From NCBI GenBank assembly GCA_963974915.1, contig CAXBES010000013.1, positions 1 to 64,000 of the forward strand: 64,000 nucleotides of DNA, in the 5' to 3' direction. Made by a program: the position numbers and the translations under genes. Of this stretch, positions 9,113 through 16,990 are shown piece after piece; position 1 is the stretch's first letter, and each line of letters opens with the position of its first letter. The notes under the pieces are model-generated. The model was given only the letters and a program-made list of their open reading frames with translations. It ran no database searches and was not told the origin of the DNA. The DNA is from CAXBES01 sp963974915 (lineage in GTDB: Bacteria; Bacteroidota; Bacteroidia; Flavobacteriales; Flavobacteriaceae).

Positions 9113-10477
9113 ATGTCTGTGTTTTCAAAAATCAAACAAACCTTTTCGGTGTTAAAATCGGTAGACCTTCAAGCGATCGCTAAACTTTCTGAAAAGGTAG
9201 ATCTTTCCGAAGTAATGAAATCTGTTGGAGAACTTGATGAGCGTCAGTTGGCAGGTTTAATGAGAATGCTAAAAACCAAAGCTCGAAAAGGACAACACAA
9301 ACTGCCTCCCATCGATGGGGATTTCTATGATCTCGCCCTAAAATTAAGCCCCGAACAGCGCAAAATTCAGATCAAGGTTCGGAATTTTATGGAAGATGAA
9401 ATTAAGCCCATTGCAAACGAATACTGGAATAAAGCCGAATTCCCTCATCATATAATTCCTAAGATGGCAAAATTAAATGTATGCGGAATAGCTTACCAAG
9501 GATATGGTTGTCCGGGAGAAACATTTTTAATGGAAGGAATCATGGCAATGGAATTGGCTCGCGTTGACGTCTCAATTTCAACCTTTTTTGGAGTGCATAG
9601 TGGTTTGGCTATGGGCTCTATTTATCTCTGCGGAAGCGAAGAACAGAAACAAGAGTGGCTCCCAAAAATGCAACGCATGGAGGTTATTGGAGCCTTCGGA
9701 CTCACAGAACCAAATGTGGGATCTGCTGTCGCCGGGGGTATGGAAACTACTTGCTATAAAGAAGGAGATGAGTGGGTTATCAACGGACAAAAAAAATGGA
9801 TCGGGAACGCTACTTTTAGCGATGTAACCATTATTTGGGCAAGAGAGAAAGAAACCAATAAAGTGAAAGGTTTCTTAGTTAGAAAAGGTACTCCCGGTTT
9901 TAAAGCCGAAAAAATGGAGAATAAAATGGCGCTTCGAACGGTGCAGAACGCACTTATCACGCTAACCGATTGCAGGGTCGCAGAAAGTGATAGATTACAG
10001 AAGTGCGATTCTTTTAAAGATACGGCAAAAGTTCTTAAAATGACACGAGCCGGGGTTGCCTGGCAAGCGGTGGGTTGTTCGCGCGGAGCTTATGAAAGTG
10101 CTTTGAAATACACTAAAAAGCGTGAGCAATTTGGAAGACCAATTGCACGTTTTCAACTAATACAAAACCATTTGGTAGAAATGGTCGCAAATCTGACCGC
10201 CATGCAAACCCTGTGTTTCCGGCTTTCGGAAATGCAGGATGAAAACATACTTACCGACGAACATGCTTCTCTGGCAAAAGTTTTCTGTAGTATGCGAACC
10301 AGAGATGTGGTTAGCAGAGCAAGAGAAGTGATGGGAGGCAACGGAATTCTACTGGAATACGACGTAGCTCGTTTTGTAGCAGATGCAGAAGCTATTTACA
10401 GTTACGAAGGCACTAAAGAGATCAATTCACTTATTGTTGGTAGGGCCATCACGGGTTACAGTGCTTTTGTGAGCTAA
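9113..10477 (+). CDS. Acyl-CoA dehydrogenase, glutaryl-CoA dehydrogenase/ACX4-like
   Basis: This FAD flavoprotein of 454 residues carries out alpha-beta dehydrogenation of an acyl-CoA. About 75 N-terminal residues precede the ACAD fold. Family motifs include GAFGLTEPNVGS (FAD/substrate loop), NGQKKWIGNA, REQFGRPIA, REVMGGNGI and YEGTKEINSLIVGRAITG near the end. E432 is in the position of the catalytic base. The GGNGI...YEGT...GRAITG ending is most like glutaryl-CoA dehydrogenases and plant ACX4, so glutaryl-CoA (lysine/tryptophan breakdown) or a short-chain acyl-CoA is the likely substrate; the exact one cannot be fixed. Its stop codon overlaps that of the convergent reductase gene (CTAA at 10474-10477). 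Confidence 0.9.
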   Translation: MSVFSKIKQTFSVLKSVDLQAIAKLSEKVDLSEVMKSVGELDERQLAGLMRMLKTKARKGQHKLPPIDGDFYDLALKLSPEQRKIQIKVRNFMEDEIKPIANEYWNKAEFPHHIIPKMAKLNVCGIAYQGYGCPGETFLMEGIMAMELARVDVSISTFFGVHSGLAMGSIYLCGSEEQKQEWLPKMQRMEVIGAFGLTEPNVGSAVAGGMETTCYKEGDEWVINGQKKWIGNATFSDVTIIWAREKETNKVKGFLVRKGTPGFKAEKMENKMALRTVQNALITLTDCRVAESDRLQKCDSFKDTAKVLKMTRAGVAWQAVGCSRGAYESALKYTKKREQFGRPIARFQLIQNHLVEMVANLTAMQTLCFRLSEMQDENILTDEHASLAKVFCSMRTRDVVSRAREVMGGNGILLEYDVARFVADAEAIYSYEGTKEINSLIVGRAITGYSAFVS

Positions 10478-11505
10478 GGTGCCGGATTTGGAATTTGCGA
10501 ATGAATAATATTAATTTCGTTAAGTATTTCTTCGGAAAGTTTTACGTTAACACTTCCTATATTTTCTGAAAGTTGATCAAGATTAGTGGCGCCAATAATG
10601 GTTGAAGTAACAAAGGGTTGCTGTCTCACAAATGCCAATGCCATTTGCGTTAAGCTAAGTCCGTGTTTTTTTGCCAGATTATAGTATTTTTCGGTTGCTT
10701 CTATCGAACTTTGGTTACTGTATCGGGAGTAATTTGGAAATAGTGTAACTCTTGCATCTTCGGGTTTAGCATCCTTTCGATACTTTCCGGAGAGCATTCC
10801 AAAGGCAAGGGGTGAATACGGCAAATATCCTACATTTTCGCGTAAAAGCACTTCACTTAATCCAACCTCATCCCTTCTATTGAGCAAATTATAAGCATTT
10901 TGAACCGAAACCATCTTTGTTGCCCCATTACGGGCTTCCTCCATATATCGCATCAATCCCCAGGGAGTCTCGTTGGAAAGGGCGATATATCGAATTTTTC
11001 CATCCTTAACATGTTTTTCGAGATGTTCAATAGTTTCACGAATATTGTCTTTCCATCGCGAATTGTGTTGATATTCCCGAATACCAAAAACGTTAACGCC
11101 CCGCTCCGGCCAATGCAATTGATAAAGGTCTAAGTAATCGGTTTGCAGGCGTTTTAGACTCTTATGAATAGCATCGTCTATCGCGTCCTTACTGAAGTTT
11201 AAGTCCTTTCTAATATATTCGAAATTTCGGGAAGGTCCGGCAATCTTTGAAGCAAGGATGATCTTCTTACGAGCTCCGGTTTTTTTAAGCCAGCTACCTA
11301 TAATACGTTCTGTGCTACCCTGAGTTTCCTTTCTCCCGGGTACCGAATACATTTCGGCTGTATCAACAAAGTTAATCCCGTTATTTAACGCGAAATCCAA
11401 CTGCTGGTGCCCCTCCGTTTCGGTATTTTGCTGTCCCCAGGTCATGGTTCCGAGACATATTTCACTTACTTCAAGATCCGTGTTAGGTAGTTTGGTATAT
11501 TTCAT
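10474..11505 (-). CDS. tas: Aldo/keto reductase, Tas-like
   Basis: A 343-residue NADPH-dependent aldo/keto reductase. It closely follows E. coli Tas along its length: GLGTMTWGQQN-type start, VDTAEMYSVPGRKETQGSTE, LDLYQLHWPERG, SNETPWGLMRYM, and an ending PNPAP like the Tas C-terminus. The catalytic tetrad is visible as D48, Y53, K87 and H131. Tas was found through complementation of tyrosine-requiring mutants, but the physiological substrate is not established. The gene is convergent with and overlaps the acyl-CoA dehydrogenase gene by 4 bp. The OmpA-type gene lies about 43 bp upstream on the same strand. Confidence 0.9.
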   Translation of the reverse strand: MKYTKLPNTDLEVSEICLGTMTWGQQNTETEGHQQLDFALNNGINFVDTAEMYSVPGRKETQGSTERIIGSWLKKTGARKKIILASKIAGPSRNFEYIRKDLNFSKDAIDDAIHKSLKRLQTDYLDLYQLHWPERGVNVFGIREYQHNSRWKDNIRETIEHLEKHVKDGKIRYIALSNETPWGLMRYMEEARNGATKMVSVQNAYNLLNRRDEVGLSEVLLRENVGYLPYSPLAFGMLSGKYRKDAKPEDARVTLFPNYSRYSNQSSIEATEKYYNLAKKHGLSLTQMALAFVRQQPFVTSTIIGATNLDQLSENIGSVNVKLSEEILNEINIIHSQIPNPAP

Positions 11506-11548
11506 AAAGAGACTCTTGAACCTCGTTGAAGGTACATTTCGGTAAAAT

Positions 11549-12502
11549 TTACATTTCGTTCAACAGCTTGTTGATCTCATCCAGTTTGGGTGTTAGGACC
11601 ACTTCAATTCTTCTGTTTTTCGCTTTTCCTTCGGAAGTAGTATTAGGTGCGATGGGCGCATATTCGCCACGACCAGCCGCGGTGAGATTGTCTTTAGGAA
11701 TTCCCGAATTTTCGGTTAAAATTGAAACGATCGCCGTTGCACGCTTGGTTGAAAGGTCCCAATTGTCTTTAAGCAGACCGCTACCACCGTAAGGCACATT
11801 ATCTGTATGGCCTTCAATAAGTACTGCGATTTCAGGGTTTTGTGCGAGTACCTTTCCCAATTCAACTACAGCCTCACGACCTCGTGAATTTACTGCCCAA
11901 CTCCCACTTTCAAAAAGTAATTTGTTTTCCATAGAAACATAGACTTTCCCATCTCGTTGTTCTACAGTTAATCCGTTTCCTTCAAAATTTGTGAGTGCCG
12001 CCGAAATAGCGTCTTTTAGCGCTCTCATTTTGGCATCTTTGGAAGCAATTATGCCTTCCAACTCTGCAACGCGTTGCGATCTTGCAGCCAGATCTTTCTG
12101 AAGTTTATTAAGTCGTACTTCTTCTGCAGCCAGAGCTCTTTCCTTCTCTTCAAGTTGTGCTAAAAGCTTACGATTTAATTCTAAATTTTCGGTTAAAGCC
12201 GAAGAGCTGTTTGCTTCGAGCGCGTCGTACGAATCTTTTAATCTTTTGTAATTACCTTCGGAAGCCTGTAAATCCATCGACAATCTACTCTTTTCGGCTT
12301 GAAGTTTTTCTATCTCTTTACGAAGATTAGCCACACTATACGTCTCACTATTTCCGCCTTTTCCGTCTAATTGAGACATTAAAGATTCATTCTCTTGTCG
12401 CAAAGCGTCGTATTTATCTTTGAGGTCTTCATATATCTTTGATGAAACACATGAAGTTGTTAAGGCAAGTAAGGCAATTCCGAAGAAAATATTTTTTATC
12501 AT
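11549..12502 (-). CDS. OmpA-family peptidoglycan-binding lipoprotein with coiled coil
   Basis: The 317-residue protein begins with a lipoprotein signal (lipobox LALTTSC). A long heptad-rich region follows (about residues 25-165, runs of E, K, L). The OmpA C-terminal domain occupies about residues 185-310: LLFESGSWAVNSRGREAV, IEGHTDNVPYGG, NWDLSTKRATAIV, and NRRIEVVLTPK with the diaminopimelate-contacting Arg. The domain order suggests an outer-membrane lipoprotein that reaches to and binds peptidoglycan through a periplasmic coiled coil. There is no beta-barrel, so it is not classical OmpA. No acidic surface-export signal follows the lipidated Cys, which suggests a periplasmic orientation. 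The exonuclease gene ends its reading frame 24 bp upstream. Confidence 0.92.
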   Translation of the reverse strand: MIKNIFFGIALLALTTSCVSSKIYEDLKDKYDALRQENESLMSQLDGKGGNSETYSVANLRKEIEKLQAEKSRLSMDLQASEGNYKRLKDSYDALEANSSSALTENLELNRKLLAQLEEKERALAAEEVRLNKLQKDLAARSQRVAELEGIIASKDAKMRALKDAISAALTNFEGNGLTVEQRDGKVYVSMENKLLFESGSWAVNSRGREAVVELGKVLAQNPEIAVLIEGHTDNVPYGGSGLLKDNWDLSTKRATAIVSILTENSGIPKDNLTAAGRGEYAPIAPNTTSEGKAKNRRIEVVLTPKLDEINKLLNEM

Positions 12503-12526
12503 TTTATGGGGTTTGTAGGTTTAGTA

Positions 12527-13291
12527 TTAAAATTCTAATTCAACAAGATGTGGGCAATGGTCGCTATGCATCGCATCAGATAGTATAACGGCACGTTTTA
12601 GGTTTTCTTGCAGTGGCCGGGCAACCATATTATAATCGATACGCCACCCTTTATTATTATTTCGCGCATTTGCTCTGTAGCTCCACCACGTATAATTGTG
12701 AGGTTCCTGGTTAAAGTGCCTAAATGAGTCTATAAATCCGCTATCGATAAAGTTACCAATCCATTCGCGTTCCACGGGAAGAAATCCGGAGACATTTGCG
12801 TTTCTTATCGGGTCATGGATGTCGATGGCTTTATGACAAATATTATAATCGCCACAAATAACTAAATTAGGAATATCCTTTTTAAGATCGTTAATATACT
12901 CCTGAAACCTGGCCATATAGTCTAACTTATGTTCCAATCTGGCAATATTAGTACCACTTGGTAAGTACAGGCTCATTACCGAAAGATTATCGAAATCTAA
13001 CCGAACATTCCTTCCTTCAAAGTCCATAGACTCTATTCCAGTGCCATATTCTACATGATTGGGTTCTATTTTTGAAAAAATAGCAACTCCGCTATAGCCT
13101 TTCTTTTGCGCACTAAACCAGTAGTGATAAGGATATCCGGCGGCTTCAATTTCTGCGACCTCTACCTGCTCTTGTTGTGCTTTTGTTTCCTGAATACAAA
13201 TTATATCCGGATCTGCGACCTTTAACCAATCTATAAAGCCTTTTCGCATGGCGGCTCTTATACCATTTACATTATATGAGATAATTTTCAA
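12527..13291 (-). CDS. xth: Exodeoxyribonuclease III
   Basis: A 254-residue AP endonuclease and 3'-5' exonuclease of base-excision repair. Family motifs: MKIISYNVNGIRA at the N-terminus, IQETKA with the metal-binding E35, GDYNICHKAIDI (catalytic Asp), WWSYRANAR, RIDYNMV and SDHCPHLVE with the catalytic Asp-His at the C-terminus. The only plausible start is a TTG at 13291: MKIISYNVNG is the invariant family start and no ATG lies in frame upstream. Downstream on the same strand are the OmpA-type and Tas-like genes. Confidence 0.95.
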   Translation of the reverse strand: MKIISYNVNGIRAAMRKGFIDWLKVADPDIICIQETKAQQEQVEVAEIEAAGYPYHYWFSAQKKGYSGVAIFSKIEPNHVEYGTGIESMDFEGRNVRLDFDNLSVMSLYLPSGTNIARLEHKLDYMARFQEYINDLKKDIPNLVICGDYNICHKAIDIHDPIRNANVSGFLPVEREWIGNFIDSGFIDSFRHFNQEPHNYTWWSYRANARNNNKGWRIDYNMVARPLQENLKRAVILSDAMHSDHCPHLVELEF

Positions 13292-13458
13292 AACACTAAT
13301 TATTTTATGGCGTTACCTTTCACTTTTGCACTTTAGAAAGGAATTACGATTAGCAGCCACTAATTTAAATAACATTGTATTTTTACATAGAACATCTTCA
13401 GAAAGATTTTAAAAAAGAATCAACAAAATAAACTGGGATGAGTTAAGTTGTATAGTTG

Positions 13459-16400
13459 ATGAAGTTATTGTTATTTATTTGTGCGTTTTGCCTGGCAACT
13501 ATAAGCTATGCACAGGATATTTCGTCAAATTCGAAGACAAAAAAACTAGCCGTTCGGGATACAATTGCCATAGATAGCGTGAGTATAAATCCATTTAGGT
13601 TTGAGTTACGGGACAAAAATGGTGTGAAAATCGATTCTTTAGACTATAAAATCGATTATAAAAACAGCCTACTAATTATTTCTGAAAATATAAAACAGGC
13701 AAACGATTCTATAACGGTAGATTATTATCGGTATCCCGATTTCTTAACGAAAGATTATTATACGTTAGACCCGAAGATTATTGTAGAGAACACGGGGGTG
13801 ATGGAAAGACTTTATTCGTTGGAGCAAGCTTCAGATAAAAGTGTTTTTACACCATTTGAAGGCCTTAATACTGTGGGTAGCATTTCCAGAGGTGTAACTA
13901 TAGGGAACAATCAGAATGCTGTTGTTAATTCGCAATTAGATCTTCAGATAACCGGAAAACTTAGTGACAAAGTTTCGATAAGAGCGTCTATTCAGGATGC
14001 AAATATTCCTACTCAGGAAGGCGGATATTCACAGAGTTTAGATGAATTTGATCAAATTTTTATTGAACTCTACAGTGACAATTGGAACATCCGCGCAGGG
14101 GATATAGATCTTAATAATTCCGGTAGCTATTTTGCTAATTTTACAAAAAAAGTTCAGGGAATTTCCTTAGGTGGCACTGTAGAACACAAGAACGGAGCAA
14201 AGACAACTGCATTTGCTTCGGGTGCATTAGTAAGAGGGGTTTTTGCCCAAAGCACATTTGTAGGGCAGGAAGGAAATCAAGGTCCGTATAAATTAGTGGG
14301 ACCAAATGGCGAATTATTCATCTTGATAGTTTCGGGAAGTGAGCGTGTGTATGTAAACGGACTTTTGCTTGAGCGTGGTGAGAACGAAGATTACGTTATA
14401 GATTACAATGCCGGAGAAATAAAATTTAATGCTACGTATCCTATCACTGCGAATATGAGGATACTGGTAGAATATCAATATACCGATAGAAATTACACTC
14501 GTTTTATTGGTTATGGAGGCGGAAAGTACAACAGCGAAACTTTCGATCTTGGGGTTTATGTATATTCTGAAAACGATGCTAAAAATCAGCCGTTACAACA
14601 AAACCTTTCCGAAGAGCAAGTTAATATTCTCCAGGCAGCGGGTGATAATATGGAATTAATGACCGCACCTTCGGCACAGCCGGAAACCTTTTCAGAAAAT
14701 AAAATTCTTTACAGAAAAGAGTTAATCAACGGGGAAGAGGTCTTTGTTTTTTCAACAGACCCAACCGAAGAATTATTTAGTGTAAGGTTTACGTTGGTAG
14801 GTGACAACATGGGTAATTATGTAATAAGTAATGCAAGTGCAATAAGCAGAATTTTTGAATACGTTGAGCCTGTAAATGGGGTTCCGCAGGGAAATTACGA
14901 ACCTATTATTCAGTTAAATGCACCAACAAAATTACAAATTGGAGGATTAAATGCAAGTTACCATCCCACAGTAAAGACGCAAATCGATTTTGAAGTAGCG
15001 GGAAGTAAGAACGATCTCAACTTGTTTTCTAACCTTGATGATGAAAATAATGACGGGTTTGCCGGCAGACTGGCTGCCCGGCAAACCCTACTCCAAACAC
15101 CCGATACGTTAAAAATAGATGCTTTTGGTTCGTTAGATTATCTAAACGAAGATTTTAGAAACATTGAACGAATCTACAATGTCGAGTTTACACGGGATTG
15201 GAATTTGGTCGCGCCTGTAGGAGATCAGCGTTTTTTGATAAGCGGTGTAGATATTACCCATCCTGAAATTGGAGGTGGACGATATGAGTTTCAGAACTTG
15301 GATTATTCGGAAAACTTTAGTGGAAACCGACATGTGGTTGCTTCTAATTTACGCTTTAAAAATTTACGCACTATCACCAACGGAAGTTACTTAAATAGTA
15401 CCGGAGCGATGTTCGATTCAAAATTTTTCAGAATTCAGAATACAACGACATACTCCTTAAAAAAGGCCTGGGTTGGTGGTAAACTCGCTATTGAAAATAA
15501 TAAACTAAAAGCAGTTGTAAACGATAGTTTAACACCCCAGAGTCAGAAGTACAATGCATATGAAATTTTTAGCGGGATAGGCGACAGTACTAATATTTAT
15601 GTCACCGCCGGTTATCAACACCGGGTAAATGACAGTTTGCGAAATGGTTTCTTAAAAAAGGTGAGTACCTCACATACCTTCTATGCCCGATCTAAAATTA
15701 TTAGCACAGCAGCTTCACAACTTTCAATATTTGCGAATTATCGTGTTTTAAAAGATGAAGAAGAGGACGAAGACGACGAACAATCTCTAAATGCACGTAT
15801 TCTTTACAATCAATCTATTCTGGATGGCGGAATTCGATTTAACACGGCAATTGAATCGAACAACGGTGTCATTGCACAGCAAGAGTTCACCTATGTAAAA
15901 GTGGCTCCGGGTGAGGGAATCTACACATGGAATGACTACAATAACAACGGAATACAGGAACTCGATGAATTTGAGATCGCACAGTTTCAGGATGAGGCAG
16001 AGTATGTGCGCGTATTATTACCTAATCAGATATTTTTAAAGATTAGAGAGAATAAATTTAGTCAGATCTTAACGCTGAATCCACAGGCATGGAGTTCGAA
16101 AAAGGGTATTCAACGGGTTTTATCACGTTTTTACAATCAGACTTCATATATAATTGATCGAAAGGTAAAGCGGCTTAATGATGCCTTTAATGTAAACCCT
16201 TTTATGGATGGTGGCGAGAATCAGTTAGGTCTTACCCTCAATTTTAGAAATGCATTGTTCTATAACCGCGGGAAACAGCGATACACCACAAGTTACACCT
16301 ACATTTCAACATCTAATAGCAATTTATTAGCCGTTGGGTTGCAGGAGAACAAATTATATAGTCATCAGTTAAAATTTAACCACAAATTTTGGGAGAGTTG

Positions 16401-16875
16401 GATCTTAAATTTTAATAATTCGTTAGGGAGTAATAAAAGTACTTCGGAAAACTTTTCGGGTAGAAATTATAATTTAGACAGTTATGAGATAAATCCGAAA
16501 CTTTCCTATTTACTAAACACTCAAACACGTTTCGACATCTTTTATCAGTTTTTAAATAAGGATAACACTTTAGGAGCGATGGAATCTTTAGATCAACAAA
16601 AACTCGGTATTTCATTTGCGTACACCAATGCCGAAAAAATATCGATAAACGGGGAATTCAATTATATTGATAACAAATTTACGGGCAGTGCTTTTTCACC
16701 GGTTGCCTATCAGATGCTGGAGGGGCTTCAACCGGGTACCAATTTTACATGGAGGCTGTTGTTTCAGAAGCGCATAACAAAGTATTTGGACGCTAATCTT
16801 TCTTACTTCGGAAGAAATAGTGAGAACTCTAAAACAATTCACACGGGTAGTATTCAGCTTAGAGCGTATTTTTAA
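13459..16875 (+). CDS. Large conserved outer-membrane protein of unknown function
   Basis: 1138 residues. The ATG at 13459 gives the signal peptide MKLLLFICAFCLATISYAQ; a TTG one codon earlier is ignored. The first third has a conserved-looking segment with SRGVTIGNNQNAVVNSQLDL, QEGGYSQSLDEFDQIFI and IRAGDIDLNNSGSYF. Next comes an Ig-like stretch (GPNGELFILIVSGSERVYVNG) and LNAPTKLQIGGLNASYHP. The last 500 residues alternate aromatic and polar residues and end in SIQLRAYF, a C-terminal Phe as in beta-barrels. This points to a large outer-membrane barrel with periplasmic or extracellular domains. The GNNQNAVVNSQLDL/IRAGD style recalls giant barrel proteins such as SprA, but the match is a recollection and not a demonstrated homology. 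It is a single-gene unit. Confidence 0.7.
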   Translation: MKLLLFICAFCLATISYAQDISSNSKTKKLAVRDTIAIDSVSINPFRFELRDKNGVKIDSLDYKIDYKNSLLIISENIKQANDSITVDYYRYPDFLTKDYYTLDPKIIVENTGVMERLYSLEQASDKSVFTPFEGLNTVGSISRGVTIGNNQNAVVNSQLDLQITGKLSDKVSIRASIQDANIPTQEGGYSQSLDEFDQIFIELYSDNWNIRAGDIDLNNSGSYFANFTKKVQGISLGGTVEHKNGAKTTAFASGALVRGVFAQSTFVGQEGNQGPYKLVGPNGELFILIVSGSERVYVNGLLLERGENEDYVIDYNAGEIKFNATYPITANMRILVEYQYTDRNYTRFIGYGGGKYNSETFDLGVYVYSENDAKNQPLQQNLSEEQVNILQAAGDNMELMTAPSAQPETFSENKILYRKELINGEEVFVFSTDPTEELFSVRFTLVGDNMGNYVISNASAISRIFEYVEPVNGVPQGNYEPIIQLNAPTKLQIGGLNASYHPTVKTQIDFEVAGSKNDLNLFSNLDDENNDGFAGRLAARQTLLQTPDTLKIDAFGSLDYLNEDFRNIERIYNVEFTRDWNLVAPVGDQRFLISGVDITHPEIGGGRYEFQNLDYSENFSGNRHVVASNLRFKNLRTITNGSYLNSTGAMFDSKFFRIQNTTTYSLKKAWVGGKLAIENNKLKAVVNDSLTPQSQKYNAYEIFSGIGDSTNIYVTAGYQHRVNDSLRNGFLKKVSTSHTFYARSKIISTAASQLSIFANYRVLKDEEEDEDDEQSLNARILYNQSILDGGIRFNTAIESNNGVIAQQEFTYVKVAPGEGIYTWNDYNNNGIQELDEFEIAQFQDEAEYVRVLLPNQIFLKIRENKFSQILTLNPQAWSSKKGIQRVLSRFYNQTSYIIDRKVKRLNDAFNVNPFMDGGENQLGLTLNFRNALFYNRGKQRYTTSYTYISTSNSNLLAVGLQENKLYSHQLKFNHKFWESWILNFNNSLGSNKSTSENFSGRNYNLDSYEINPKLSYLLNTQTRFDIFYQFLNKDNTLGAMESLDQQKLGISFAYTNAEKISINGEFNYIDNKFTGSAFSPVAYQMLEGLQPGTNFTWRLLFQKRITKYLDANLSYFGRNSENSKTIHTGSIQLRAYF

Positions 16876-16942
16876 TACTTCGAATTACTGAAATTTAATC
16901 TGAAGAAATCGCACAAGGAACTTCACTATTGAAAATAAAAAA

Positions 16943-16967
16943 AGCCTCCGGGTATTCACCTGGAGGC
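16943..16967 (-). terminator. Terminator of the large T9SS protein gene (possibly bidirectional)
   Basis: The hairpin gcctccgggt...acctggaggc is followed on the minus strand by TTTTTTTATTTTC. The plus side has only a short CTTTAAAT tail. It sits between two convergent genes and mainly serves the minus-strand gene. Confidence 0.85.
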
Positions 16968-16990
16968 CTTTAAATAACTTTCTACACTAA

